Origin: AC-32 sp963788215
GTDB lineage: Bacteria; Actinomycetota; Thermoleophilia; Gaiellales; Gaiellaceae
Length of the DNA stretch: 64,000 nt
Direction: 5' to 3'
Assembly: GCA_963788215.1 (NCBI GenBank)
Contig: CAWBFX010000008.1
Coordinates: forward strand, 1-64,000
Below the pieces are notes generated by a model. That model searched no databases and was not told the origin of the DNA. It worked only from the letters and a program-made list of their open reading frames with translations. The translations under genes and the position numbers were made by a program. This document shows positions 26,223 to 34,991 of this stretch, piece by piece. Every line of letters starts with the position of its first letter. Positions within the stretch are counted from its first letter, which is position 1.

Positions 26223-26961
26223 GGCTCACCTCGCCCGCGCCTACGCCTTCCTCGACCGCGGCGACATGCTCGGCAACCGCCGTGCGCCCTCATCGGTCGG
26301 AACCGCCGTCTACCTGGACGAGCTGCCGAAGCGCCTGGACTCCAACTTCCTGCAGGTCGAGCGCGGCGCCGACGCGGCGGAGGTCGAGGCCGAGGCGGCG
26401 AGGCTCGACCGGCGGATGATCCACGTCCCGGACTCGCAGCTCGGCGAGAGCCTCGTCCCCCACTTCGCCAAGCGCGGCTGGCGCGTGAGCCGCGTAACGG
26501 TAATGGCGCAACTCCGCGAGCCGGGGAAGCAGGCCGATCTCTCTCGCGTCGAGGAGGTCGCCGAGGAGGAGCTGCGGCCCGCAAGGGCGGCCCTCAACGC
26601 CGGCCAGCCGTGGGGTGCACCCGAGGTGATGGAGCAGCTCTTCGCCGGGAAGCACGTGATCGGCCGGTCGATGGACGCGCGTTTCTTCGCGGTCAAGATC
26701 GACGGCGAGGTGGTGAGCTACACCGACCTCTACCAGGACGGGTCCGAGGCGCAGGTAGAGGACGTCGGCACGCTGCCGGAGCACCGCGGTCAGGGGCACG
26801 CGACCGCGGTCGTGCTCGGGGCGATCGCGGCCGCGCGGGAGCGCGGGGCCGAGTTCGTCTTCCTGGTCGCAGACTACGAGGACTGGCCGAAGGAGCTGTA
26901 CGGCCGGCTCGGATTCGACGAGCTCGGCTACTACGTCAAGTTCGTCAACCTCGCTCCGTGA
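26215..26961 (+). CDS. GNAT-family N-acetyltransferase
   Basis: 248 residues from ATG 26215. The C-terminal half has the acetyl-CoA fold: FFAVKIDGEVVSYTDLY, EDVGTLPEHRGQGHATAVVLGAIAAAR (pyrophosphate loop HRGQGHA, about 186-192) and LYGRLGFDELGYYVKF. The N-terminal half, about 110 residues, is GNAT-like but lacks a clear CoA loop, so only one site is probably active. Starts inside the dehydrogenase gene; its stop overlaps the ABC ATPase start (GTGA). Acceptor substrate unknown. Confidence 0.82.
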   Translation: MTEAHLARAYAFLDRGDMLGNRRAPSSVGTAVYLDELPKRLDSNFLQVERGADAAEVEAEAARLDRRMIHVPDSQLGESLVPHFAKRGWRVSRVTVMAQLREPGKQADLSRVEEVAEEELRPARAALNAGQPWGAPEVMEQLFAGKHVIGRSMDARFFAVKIDGEVVSYTDLYQDGSEAQVEDVGTLPEHRGQGHATAVVLGAIAAARERGAEFVFLVADYEDWPKELYGRLGFDELGYYVKFVNLAP

Positions 26962-27800
26962 CCGCTGCTCTGGAAGTCCGCGGGCTGGCGAAGCGCTACG
27001 GGCCGGTCGAGGCGCTCGCGGGAGTCGACCTCGACGTCGGCGAGGGTGAGCTCGTCGGGCTGCTCGGCCCGAACGGCGCGGGGAAGTCCACGCTCGTCAA
27101 GATCGCCTGCGGGCTCGTCCGGCCGACGCGCGGCGATGCGAAGATCTGCGGGCTCAGCGCCGGCTCGCACGAGGCGCGGCGGCGGCTCGGCTACCTGGCC
27201 GAGCTCTTCCGCTTCCCCGGCTGGTACTCGGCGGACGAGCTGCTGACCCTGCACCAGCGGCTCAGCGGCTCGCGAGGCGGCGGCGCCGAGCGAACCGAGC
27301 TGCTTGAGCTCGTCGGCCTCGCCGAAGCCCGCGACCGCCGGGTGGAGCAGATGTCCAAGGGCATGCAACAGCGCCTCGGGATCGCCCAGGCGCTGGTCGG
27401 CTCGCCGCCGCTGCTTTTGCTCGACGAGCCCACGAGCGCGCTCGACCCCGTGGGCCGGCGCACGGTTCGCGAGCTCTTGGAGGAGCTTCGCCGCCGCGGC
27501 ATCTCGGTGCTGCTCAACTCACACCTGCTGAGCGAGATCGAGCTCGTCTGCGACCGGGTGGCGATCATGCTCCACGGGCGACTTGTGGCCGAAGGCTCGC
27601 CGGCGGACCTGGCACGAGCGCGCGGGGTTGAGATCGAGACCGACGAGGGCACGCGGCTGTTCGAGAGCGCGACCCGCGAGGACGCTCCACGACTCGTCGC
27701 GGAGCTGGTCGCGGCGGGACGCAAGGTCTACGGCGTCCGGGTGCTCACCTCGACGCTCGAGGAGACGTACCTCGAGGCGGTCGGCGAGGAGTCGTCGTGA
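26958..27800 (+). CDS. ABC transporter ATP-binding protein
   Basis: ATPase subunit of an ABC-2-type exporter. 280 residues from GTG 26958. Walker A LLGPNGAGKSTLVKI (about 39-52), Q-loop region YLAELFRFPGWYSADE, signature MSKGMQQRLGIAQALVG, Walker B LLLLDEPTSALDP and the H-loop LLNSHLLSEIE. A C-terminal extension of about 70 residues follows. Its stop overlaps the permease start (GTGA), so the two form one exporter. Substrate unknown. Confidence 0.9.
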   Translation: MTAALEVRGLAKRYGPVEALAGVDLDVGEGELVGLLGPNGAGKSTLVKIACGLVRPTRGDAKICGLSAGSHEARRRLGYLAELFRFPGWYSADELLTLHQRLSGSRGGGAERTELLELVGLAEARDRRVEQMSKGMQQRLGIAQALVGSPPLLLLDEPTSALDPVGRRTVRELLEELRRRGISVLLNSHLLSEIELVCDRVAIMLHGRLVAEGSPADLARARGVEIETDEGTRLFESATREDAPRLVAELVAAGRKVYGVRVLTSTLEETYLEAVGEESS

Positions 27801-28648
27801 GCTCGGTCCTGACGATCGCCGGCTACGGCTTCCGCGAGGCGCTGCGGCGCAAGGTCTTCGTGGTCGTGCTGCTGCTGACCGCATCGTTCCTCGGGCTCTA
27901 CTGGCTGGCCAACCATTACATCTTCCGAGACATCGCCAACGTCGGCCCGCCCGCCGGGATCGAGCCTCGGCCCTTCGCGGGTGCGTTCATCTTCGGCCTC
28001 GCGATGTTCGCGACGCTTTTCCTCGGCACCGTGCTCGCCGTCTTCCTGACCCTGGGCGTCGTGCGCGGCGACGCGGAGCGCGGGCTCCTGCAGCCTCTCG
28101 TCGTCAGGCCGGTCGGCCGGGTGACGCTCCTGTTCGCCCGCTGGCTGGGCGCGGTCGCCGTCTGCGCGCCGTACGTGGGCGCCGTCTACGCCGCCTCGAT
28201 GGTGATCACCGGGCTCACCGGGCACTGGTGGCCGGACACCATCGTCGTCCCCGGGATCGAGCTGGCCGGTGGAGTCGCGATCATCGCCGCTCTGTCGCTG
28301 CTCGGCTCCGTGTTCCTGGCCTCGACCGCAAACGGAATCGCGATCTTCATGATCTTCGGCGCCGGCCTCGTCGCCGGCCTCCTCGGCGAGATCGGCCACG
28401 CGCTCAGCTCGCACACGCTCTCGCATGCGGCCAAGGTCGCCGCCTGGCTGATCCCGTTCGAAGCGCTCTACCAGGATGCCCTGCGCGAGATCACCGCGAA
28501 CACGACGGGTCTGACCGGCTTCCTGCTCCAGCTCGGCCCCTTCGGTGGGGCGAACACTGGCGGTCCCTGGCTCCGCGTGTGGGCGGTCGCGTACCTGCTG
28601 ATCGTCGGCGCGCTCGGCGCACTCGCCTTCTCGCGGCGCGACCTGTGA
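27797..28648 (+). CDS. ABC-2/NosY-type transporter permease
   Basis: 283-residue membrane partner of the ATPase at 26958. About six hydrophobic segments; the first cytoplasmic end reads IAGYGFREALRRKVFVVVLLL, like NosY/ABC-2 permeases, and GDAERGLLQPLVVRPVGR is the expected coupling region. GTG start at 27797. Nothing indicates the cargo. Confidence 0.87.
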   Translation: MSSVLTIAGYGFREALRRKVFVVVLLLTASFLGLYWLANHYIFRDIANVGPPAGIEPRPFAGAFIFGLAMFATLFLGTVLAVFLTLGVVRGDAERGLLQPLVVRPVGRVTLLFARWLGAVAVCAPYVGAVYAASMVITGLTGHWWPDTIVVPGIELAGGVAIIAALSLLGSVFLASTANGIAIFMIFGAGLVAGLLGEIGHALSSHTLSHAAKVAAWLIPFEALYQDALREITANTTGLTGFLLQLGPFGGANTGGPWLRVWAVAYLLIVGALGALAFSRRDL

Positions 28649-28678
28649 CGAACGGGCTCGCGGCGCCGTAGGACCCTC

Positions 28679-29110
28679 GTGAGAGCCCTCCTCTTGCTTC
28701 CGCTGGTCCTGGTCGCGGCCGCCTGCGGCTCGTCGGCGGCGGCCCCTCCCGCCACGCGTTCGCCGGCTTCGAAGAACGGCCCGCCTGCCGTGTGGCTCGA
28801 GACGAAGGCGGGCAAGCGCTGGCTCGGCTTCTCCAGCTTCTGCTGGAAGCAGGGCAACAGCGGCTTGTGCGCAGATGGCGCCGCTCCCACATGCGGCATG
28901 CAAGGCGTCCCCGAAGTGAGCGTGCAGAGCGGCGAGACCGTCCGGGCGCACCTCGGCTACGCGCCGGCCGAGGCCTCGGTCGACAACGGCGTGGCCGGAC
29001 TACGAGGACGCACCGTCACGTGGCGCGTCAGCGAGGCCGGCCCCTTCCTCCTCTTCACGAAGGGCGAGCAAGGCGACGCCAGCTACGTGGGCTGTGCCCG
29101 CTTCGGCTAG
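28679..29110 (+). CDS. Putative lipoprotein
   Basis: 143 residues from GTG 28679 with a lipoprotein signal: LLLLPLVLVAAACGSS, lipobox VAAAC (Cys about residue 16), then a Ser/Pro linker. The mature part has four Cys (SSFCWKQGNSGLC, PTCGMQG, VGCARFG), suggesting two disulfides in an extracytoplasmic fold. No family recognised. It lies behind the ABC genes and converges on ligD with a four-base overlap. Confidence 0.75.
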   Translation: MRALLLLPLVLVAAACGSSAAAPPATRSPASKNGPPAVWLETKAGKRWLGFSSFCWKQGNSGLCADGAAPTCGMQGVPEVSVQSGETVRAHLGYAPAEASVDNGVAGLRGRTVTWRVSEAGPFLLFTKGEQGDASYVGCARFG

Positions 29111-31440
29111 GCGGAGAGCGACTTCAGAGCCTTGCTCAGCGACTGCTTCGTCGTCAGTACGCCTTCGAACAGGTCGCCGTGCTCTGCTACGCGCTGCCGC
29201 ACCACGTCCATCGTGAACGCGGCCGGGTCGAGCTTCTCGTTCACCTCGTCCCAGCGCAGCGGGGTCGAGACCGGCGCGCCTTCCTTCGGCCGCACCGAGT
29301 AGACCGATGCGATCGTCTTGCCCTCGCCGTTCTGGTTCGCGTCGATCAGGACGCCGCGCCGTTTGGCCTTCGACCACTCGGTCGTGACGAGCCCGCGATG
29401 CGTGCGCGCCAGCGCTCCCGCGACGATCTCCGCGAACTGCCGCGTGTCGTCGTAGGTCGAGCGCCGCTCAATCGGGACGAGCACGTGGATCCCGTCGGAG
29501 CCGCTCGTCTTCACGAACGACTCGAGGTCGAGCGTGTCGAGGACCTGCTCGACCAGCAGCGCCACCTCGACCGTCTCCGGGAACCCGACATCCGGCGACG
29601 GATCGAGATCGAAGAGCACGAAGTCCGGCCGCTCGAGCTTGTCGACCCGCGAGTACCAGGTGTTCAGGTCGATGCAGCCCATGTTCACCATCCAGAGGAG
29701 GGCGAGCTCGTCGTTTACGAGCGGCGCCTCGATCTTCCGCCGCCGCCGCGGCGTCTCGCGCGTGGAGACGACGAGCTCGGCCGTCGGGATCCAGTCGGGC
29801 ATCCCGGCGGGCTTGTCCTTCTGGAAGAAGAACTTGCCCTGCCAGCCGTCGGGGTAGCGCTTCATCGTGAACGGCCGGTCTTTCAGGTGCGGGACGACGA
29901 ACGGAGCGACATCGCGGTAGAACGCGAGCAGATCGCCCTTGGTGATGCCCTCCTCCGGCCAGAACTCCTTGTCGAGGTTCGAGAGCCGCAGCACGCGCTT
30001 GCCCTTCTTGATCACGTCCGGGATCGGCGCCGAGGGCTCGGCCTTCACCTCGGTCGCGTCCTTGTCCTCGCGCAGCCCGAGGTAGACCGGCGCCCGCAGG
30101 TGGCCGTCGTGCGTCCACTCTGCGAACTTCGTCTGCGCGACGAGCTTCGGCTCGACCCAGACGACGTCGCCCTTGCGGACGCGCGGCATCTTCGGAACCT
30201 GCGGGAACGGCGTGTCCTTGCGCTCGAGCGGCCGGAGCTTCGTCAGCAGCCGGTCGATCTCCCGCTCGTCGAAGCCGGTGCCGACGTTGCCCACGTACTC
30301 GAGCTCGCCGTCGGCGCCATACCGAGCAAGCACGAGCGAGCCGAACGAGCCTTCGCGCCGCCCCTGGCCGCGCGTGTAGCCGGCGATCACGAACTCCTCC
30401 TCGCCGTGGGTCTTGAACTTCAGCCAGTCGCGTGAGCGCTTACCGGGCAGGTAGCGCGAGTCGACGCGCTTGCCCATGATCCCTTCGAGCCGCCGCTCCT
30501 CCGCCGCGTCGAGCAGCGCGCGGCCGTCGTCGAACGACTCGGAGAAGCGAACGCAGCGGTTCCGGCCGTCGAGCAGCTTCTGCAGCCGCGCGCGCCGTTC
30601 GGTGAGCGGAAGGTCGATCACCGGCTCGCCCTCGACCTCGAGCAGGTCGAAGACGTAGTAGACGATGGGCGTCTTCGGCCCGCCCTGCTGCATCGCCGAG
30701 AAGCTCGGGCGGCCCTCCTCGTCGAGCGCGCAGACCTCGCCGTCGACGACCGCGTCCGGCGTCTTGAGCGCCTTGACGAGCTCCTTGGCGACGTTCGCGA
30801 ACCGCTCGGTGTAGTCCTGGTCCTTGCGCGAGAGCAGCCGCGCCTCGCCGCCCGCGACCAAGCCGAGGATCCGGTAACCGTCCCACTTGATCTCGAACTC
30901 GAAGCCCTCGCTCGGGATGTGATTCGGGTCCTCGAGCGTCGCGAGCATCGGCCTGTAGACGCGGCGCGCAGCGGGCTTGGCGCCGTCGTCGCGTTTGCGG
31001 ATGATCAGCCAGTTCTTCTCGTCGCCGGAGAGATGAGCCGGCACGAGCGCCCAGGTGCCCTCGAGCTTCTTGCCGTGCAGCCGGACGGTCATGCCGCCGT
31101 TGGGCTTGTCCTCCAGGAGCTCGTAGGTGCCGTTGTCCCAGATCTCGACAGTGCCGGCGCCGTACTGGCCCTTCGGGATCTCGCCCTCGAAGGTCCCGTA
31201 GTCCAGCGGATGATCCTCGACGTGGACCGCGAGGTGCTGCTGGCCAGGCTCGAGCGGAACGCCCTTCGGCACGGCCCAGCTCAGAAGAACGCCGTCCCGC
31301 TCCAAACGGAAGTCGTAGTGCAGCCGCCGCGCGTCGTGTCGCTGCACGACGAAGGTCGGCTGCTTCGACTTCCGCTTGCCCTTGAAAGGCTCCGGGGTCT
31401 TCTTGGGGTCGCGTTTTCGCTCGTACTCGCGGAGGCTCAC
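29107..31440 (-). CDS. ligD: NHEJ DNA ligase D
   Basis: Multifunctional ligase that repairs double-strand breaks with Ku. 777 residues in the order phosphoesterase-ligase-polymerase: PE domain about 1-155 (QRHDARRLHYDFRLERDGVLLSWAVPKG in pieces, VEDHPLDYGTFEGEIP); ligase domain with nucleotidyl Lys in FEIKWDGYR and VVDGEVCAL; primase/polymerase domain from about 490 (LSNLDKEFWPE, the DLDP metal motif FVLFDLDPSPD, VKTSGSDGIHVLVPI). This order is the Pseudomonas one; mycobacteria have POL-PE-LIG. GTG start overlaps the ku stop by four bases (GTGA). Confidence 0.95.
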   Translation of the reverse strand: MSLREYERKRDPKKTPEPFKGKRKSKQPTFVVQRHDARRLHYDFRLERDGVLLSWAVPKGVPLEPGQQHLAVHVEDHPLDYGTFEGEIPKGQYGAGTVEIWDNGTYELLEDKPNGGMTVRLHGKKLEGTWALVPAHLSGDEKNWLIIRKRDDGAKPAARRVYRPMLATLEDPNHIPSEGFEFEIKWDGYRILGLVAGGEARLLSRKDQDYTERFANVAKELVKALKTPDAVVDGEVCALDEEGRPSFSAMQQGGPKTPIVYYVFDLLEVEGEPVIDLPLTERRARLQKLLDGRNRCVRFSESFDDGRALLDAAEERRLEGIMGKRVDSRYLPGKRSRDWLKFKTHGEEEFVIAGYTRGQGRREGSFGSLVLARYGADGELEYVGNVGTGFDEREIDRLLTKLRPLERKDTPFPQVPKMPRVRKGDVVWVEPKLVAQTKFAEWTHDGHLRAPVYLGLREDKDATEVKAEPSAPIPDVIKKGKRVLRLSNLDKEFWPEEGITKGDLLAFYRDVAPFVVPHLKDRPFTMKRYPDGWQGKFFFQKDKPAGMPDWIPTAELVVSTRETPRRRRKIEAPLVNDELALLWMVNMGCIDLNTWYSRVDKLERPDFVLFDLDPSPDVGFPETVEVALLVEQVLDTLDLESFVKTSGSDGIHVLVPIERRSTYDDTRQFAEIVAGALARTHRGLVTTEWSKAKRRGVLIDANQNGEGKTIASVYSVRPKEGAPVSTPLRWDEVNEKLDPAAFTMDVVRQRVAEHGDLFEGVLTTKQSLSKALKSLSA

Positions 31441-32237
31441 GACGCCTTTTTAGCGCGTGAGCGCGAGCGACCCTGCTTCTGGGTGCGCTCCACGGACTCC
31501 CGCAGCGCGGCCATGAGGTCGACGACCTCGCCGTCTTCCTCGGCTTCCGGCTCCGGCAGCGGCTTGCCCTTCGCCTTCGCGCGGAGGAGGTCGAGCAGCT
31601 CCTTGCGATACGTGTCGTCGTATTTCTCAGGCTTGAACGGCTCGCTCAGGTTCTCGACCAGCGACTTCGCCATCTCGACCTCGGGCTTGCGCAGGTCAAC
31701 CTTGCCGTTCACCTCCTCCGGCTTCCGCACCTCGTCGGCGTAGTACATCGTCTCGAGCACGAGCACGCCCTCGTACGGGCGCAGCGCAGCGAGGTGCTGC
31801 TTGTTGCGGATCACGACCTTGGCGATCCCGACCTTGTTCGTCTCTTCGAGCGCGCGCGTGAGCAGGCGGTACGGCTTCTCGCCACCTTCTTGCGGCAGCA
31901 GGTAGTAGGCCTTGCGGTAGTAGATCGGGTCGATCTCCTCGAGGTCGACGAAGTCGCAGATGTCGATCGTCTTGGTCAGCTCGATGTCGAGCCGGTCGAG
32001 GTCCTCGTCCTCGAGCGGCACGAACTGGCCCTTCTGGACCTCGAACCCGCGGACGACGTCCTCGTTGTCGACGTGCTCGCCGTTGTCGCGGCGGACCTTG
32101 TCGTAGCCGATGGGAGCCAGGTCGCGCTTGTCGAGGAAGTGGAACTTCAGCTCCTTCGACTCCGTCGCGCCGACCATCCGCACGGGGACGCTGACGAGTC
32201 CGAACGAGATCGTGCCGGTCCAGAGAGAGCGGGCCAT
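31437..32237 (-). CDS. ku: DNA end-binding protein Ku
   Basis: Homodimeric ring protein that holds broken DNA ends and recruits LigD. 266 residues from ATG 32237 (MARSLWTGTISFGLVSVPVRM); a GTG two codons upstream is the alternative. Conserved ESKELKFHFLDKRD, IGYDKVRRDNGEHV, DLEEIDPIYYRKAYYLLP and VIRNKQHLAALRPYEGVLVLETM are present. The tail after about 225 is charged (EPEAEEDGEVVDL) and ends in a basic KQGRSRSRAKKAS, as in bacterial Ku C-termini that bind DNA. Confidence 0.95.
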   Translation of the reverse strand: MARSLWTGTISFGLVSVPVRMVGATESKELKFHFLDKRDLAPIGYDKVRRDNGEHVDNEDVVRGFEVQKGQFVPLEDEDLDRLDIELTKTIDICDFVDLEEIDPIYYRKAYYLLPQEGGEKPYRLLTRALEETNKVGIAKVVIRNKQHLAALRPYEGVLVLETMYYADEVRKPEEVNGKVDLRKPEVEMAKSLVENLSEPFKPEKYDDTYRKELLDLLRAKAKGKPLPEPEAEEDGEVVDLMAALRESVERTQKQGRSRSRAKKAS

Positions 32238-32333
32238 ATGCACGTGTTTACCGTTCGCAGGGCTGTGGTAACCCCAACTCGTAAGCAGTACGCATCTGCC
32301 TTACAAAGCTTCTCCACCCAACGGGGGGTAACG

Positions 32334-32362
32334 GTCGAGGCCGGCTCTAAGCCGGCCTCGAC
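32334..32362. repeat. Perfect 12-bp inverted repeat (hairpin) between ku and accA
   Basis: GTCGAGGCCGGC, loop TCTAA, GCCGGCCTCGAC. It sits in the 186-base gap 32238-32423, behind the accA stop and before the ku start. The flanks (32281-32310 and 32385-32410) are less GC-rich than the surroundings and hold repeated TGTGGAA words. It could terminate the leftward accDA transcript or serve as an operator before ku. No T-run follows on either strand. Confidence 0.6.
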
Positions 32363-32423
32363 ATGTGTACGGGCAGGGGATAAGACTGTGGAAGATGTGG
32401 AAAGAAGCCGCTAGAACGGCTTT

Positions 32424-33368
32424 TCAGGCGGTTGTAGACACCTGGCCAATTGTGCGGAAACGCACACGTCTCTGCCGGCGCAGCTCGTCCCCTGAGACTC
32501 CGTCGAACAGCTCCAGGGACTCGGCGAGAGCGTCGCCGAGCAGCCGCGCAGCCTCGTCGGGATCGCTGTGCGCGCCACCCTCCGGCTCCGGCACGACCGC
32601 GTCGATCACGCCGAGCTCGAGGCAGTGCATAGCGTCCGGCTTGAACGCCGCGGCCGCCTTCTTCGCCTCGCCCGCGTCGCGCCAGAGGATCGCTGCGCAG
32701 CCCTCGGGCGAGATCACGGTGTAGATCGCGTTCTCCTGCATCAGCACCCGGTCGGCAAGCGCCGTCGCGATCGCGCCGCCCGAGCCGCCCTCGCCGATGA
32801 TGCAGGCGACCGTGGGCACCCGCAGCCGGGCCATCAGCGCCTGCGACCGGGCGATCGCCCCGCCCTGGCCGTGCTGTTCCGCGGTCACCCCGGGGTAGGC
32901 GCCGGGGATGTCGACCAGCGAGATCACCGGAAAGCCGTGCCGGTCGGCGAGCTCCATCGCCCGCATCGCCTTGCCGTAGCCCTCGGGATAGGCCATCCCG
33001 AAGTTGCGGCGCGTGCGCTCCTTGACGTCGCGGCCCTTCTGGTTGCCGAGCAGGACGATCGTCCGCCCGCGGAAGCGCCCCAGGCCGACCACGAGCGCGG
33101 CGTCGTCGCCGTGCGCGCGATCGCCGTGCAGCTCGAACCAGTCGTCGAAAAGCCGTTCCACGTAGTCGAGCGTGTACGGCCGGTCCGCGTTCCGTGCGAG
33201 CTCGACCGAGCGCCAGATCTCCTCGTCGCTCGGCTCCGCGACGATCTTCTCGAGCTGCCTCTGCAGGCGCTCGAGCTCGCCCTCGAGCCGCGCGCCGCGA
33301 AGGAGCGGGAGGCTGCGCAGGCGGCTCAGCTGCCCGCGGAGACGGAGCTCGGCCTCACGCGGCGGCAT
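32424..33368 (-). CDS. accA: Acetyl-CoA carboxylase carboxyltransferase subunit alpha
   Basis: One half of the carboxyltransferase that makes malonyl-CoA for fatty acid synthesis. 314 residues from ATG 33368. YVERLFDDWFELHGDRAHGDDAALVVGLGRFRGR (core LHGDRA), MAYPEGYGKAMRAMELADRHGFPVISLVDIPGAYPG, ACIIGEGGSGGAIATALADRVLMQENAIYTVISPEGCAAILWRD (core GEGGSGGAI, SPEGCAAILW) are diagnostic. Start overlaps the accD stop by 14 bases. Length is close to E. coli AccA (319). Confidence 0.94.
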   Translation of the reverse strand: MPPREAELRLRGQLSRLRSLPLLRGARLEGELERLQRQLEKIVAEPSDEEIWRSVELARNADRPYTLDYVERLFDDWFELHGDRAHGDDAALVVGLGRFRGRTIVLLGNQKGRDVKERTRRNFGMAYPEGYGKAMRAMELADRHGFPVISLVDIPGAYPGVTAEQHGQGGAIARSQALMARLRVPTVACIIGEGGSGGAIATALADRVLMQENAIYTVISPEGCAAILWRDAGEAKKAAAAFKPDAMHCLELGVIDAVVPEPEGGAHSDPDEAARLLGDALAESLELFDGVSGDELRRQRRVRFRTIGQVSTTA

Positions 33369-34203
33369 TGGAGAAGAGCCGCAGGAGACGGGCCACCGTC
33401 GCGCGCAACTCGGGTCGGGGAACGATCTGGTCGACGTGGCCGTAGCGGTAGTTGGACTCGGCGCGCCCGAAATCTTCGGGCAACTTCTCGCGCGTCGTCT
33501 GCTGGACCACGCGCGGGCCGGTGAACGAGAGCAACGCGCCCGGCTCGGCGAGGATGACATCGCCGAGACTCGCGAAGCTCGCGAGTACCCCGGCCGTGGT
33601 CGGGTGGGCCATCACGGAGATCATCGTCCCGCCGGAGTCATGCAGATCCTCGACGGCGCAGACCGTCTTCGGCAGCTGCATCAGCGAGAGGATCCCCTCC
33701 TGCATGCGCGCGCCGCCCGAGGCGGTCACCGACACGAGCGGGACGCTGCGCTCGGCTGCGCTCTCGCAGGCACGCGCGAACTTCTCGCCGACGATCCGGC
33801 CCATCGAGCCACCCATGAAGCCGAACTCCATCACCGCGAGCTCGCACGGCAGGTCCTCCACGGCGGCGCGGCCGATCACCATCGCCTCGCCGAGCCCGGT
33901 CGTCAGCTCCGCCTCGGCGAGCCGCTCCGTGTAGGGCCGCAGGTCGAAGAACCCGAGCGGGTCGTCGGAGCGAAGCTCCGAGGCCTCCTCCGAGAAGCTG
34001 TCCTCGTCGGCGAGCTGGCGGATGCGCTCACGCGCGTGCACCGGGAAGTGATGGCCGCACTGCGGGCAGACGCGGAGCGCCGCGTCCAGCTCATCGTCGC
34101 GGTAATGCGACCCGCAGCCGGGGCACGTGTTCGGGTGCGGCCGCGCTCCGTCCTCCGGCGGCGCGTGCCTGTGCTCGATGGAGACGTCGATCCGTTCGGA
34201 CAC
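33355..34203 (-). CDS. accD: Acetyl-CoA carboxylase carboxyltransferase subunit beta
   Basis: Zinc-finger half of the carboxyltransferase. 282 residues from GTG 34203. The four-Cys finger is CPGCGSHYRDDELDAALRVCPQCG (CPGC about 31-34, CPQC about 51-54), followed by HHFPVHARERI, VMEFGFMGGSMGRIVGEKF, SASGGARMQEG-type VTASGGARMQEGILSLMQ and ISVMAHPTTAGVLASFA. A separate alpha/beta pair as in Gram-negative bacteria, unlike the fused type of many actinomycetes. Translationally coupled to accA. Confidence 0.94.
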   Translation of the reverse strand: MSERIDVSIEHRHAPPEDGARPHPNTCPGCGSHYRDDELDAALRVCPQCGHHFPVHARERIRQLADEDSFSEEASELRSDDPLGFFDLRPYTERLAEAELTTGLGEAMVIGRAAVEDLPCELAVMEFGFMGGSMGRIVGEKFARACESAAERSVPLVSVTASGGARMQEGILSLMQLPKTVCAVEDLHDSGGTMISVMAHPTTAGVLASFASLGDVILAEPGALLSFTGPRVVQQTTREKLPEDFGRAESNYRYGHVDQIVPRPELRATVARLLRLFSNAAA

Positions 34204-34214
34204 GACAGCCGAGT

Positions 34215-34991
34215 TTAGAGCGATAAGGCCGAGCTGAGTCGCGAGAGAGGCTCGAGGTTGGCGGGATCCGGGAGCAGGGCGGTGAAACCGGCGCCGAGGA
34301 CCGGCGCTTGACCGGCCACACGGCGAAGCAGCGACTCCGCCTCGTCGAGCGTGAGCCCTCCCGGCTCGGGCATGAACGCGCTGATCTCGCTCGGCTCGAG
34401 CGAGTCGGCATCGAAGGCGACGTAGACGCCGTCCGTGCCGGCGAGCACGTCGTCGAGCTCGTTTGGGTCGGTGCGGAGGCCGATCTCCGCGATGTGCTCG
34501 ACCTCGGGCGGGTCGAGGCTCCGCGCGCCGACGAGGATCGCGTCTTCGGCAGCCACCGCGCCGGAGTCGAGGATCATCCGTAGCGGCATGCCCCAGAGGT
34601 TTCCGGTGGGGGAGCTCTCCGGCGTGTTCAGGTCGCCGTGGGCGTCTACCCAGACGAGCGCCAGGCGCTCGTGGCGGGCCGCGAGGCCCTCGACCGCGCC
34701 GACGTGCGTGCAGCAACAGCCGCCGAGGACGAGCGGGCGCTCGGGCAGCTCCGCGGCGAGCGCGAGCGTCTGATCGCCGAGCGTGTCCTCCTCGACGACC
34801 GCCGCCTCCGGGTACGGGAGCGGCAACGCAGCGGCTTCCGCGATCGCCTCGCCACCCGCGCCCCAGGCACGCGGCACGCGGACAAGGCCTGCGGCGAACT
34901 CGCGCCCGCACGCGTGGCACTCGTACCCGGGCCCGAGGGCGACCGCCGTGAAGGTCCCGCAGTCCGGGCATTTCGCGCGCAGCCGGCTCAC
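34215..34991 (-). CDS. Arginase/agmatinase-fold protein with N-terminal zinc ribbon
   Basis: Ureohydrolase-fold enzyme, 258 residues from GTG 34991. Residues 8-28 form a rubredoxin-like knuckle pair (CPDC at 8-11, CHAC at 25-28). The arginase part has VLGGCCCTHVGAVEG (about 89-102), WVDAHGDLNTPESSPTGN (DAHGD 116-120) and VAFDADSLEPSEISAFMPEPGGLT (DAD 194-196), so most Mn ligands are kept. The usual GGDH His appears replaced by Cys. TGA of the neighbouring GNAT gene overlaps the GTG. Substrate unknown; the zinc ribbon is the unusual part. Confidence 0.78.
   Translation of the reverse strand: MSRLRAKCPDCGTFTAVALGPGYECHACGREFAAGLVRVPRAWGAGGEAIAEAAALPLPYPEAAVVEEDTLGDQTLALAAELPERPLVLGGCCCTHVGAVEGLAARHERLALVWVDAHGDLNTPESSPTGNLWGMPLRMILDSGAVAAEDAILVGARSLDPPEVEHIAEIGLRTDPNELDDVLAGTDGVYVAFDADSLEPSEISAFMPEPGGLTLDEAESLLRRVAGQAPVLGAGFTALLPDPANLEPLSRLSSALSL

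Noticed and set aside
32385..32412. Second origin suggested by TGTGGAA repeats
   Set aside because: Words match only part of a DnaA box, and there is no dnaA or unwinding region; the dnaA-rpmH gap is a better origin.
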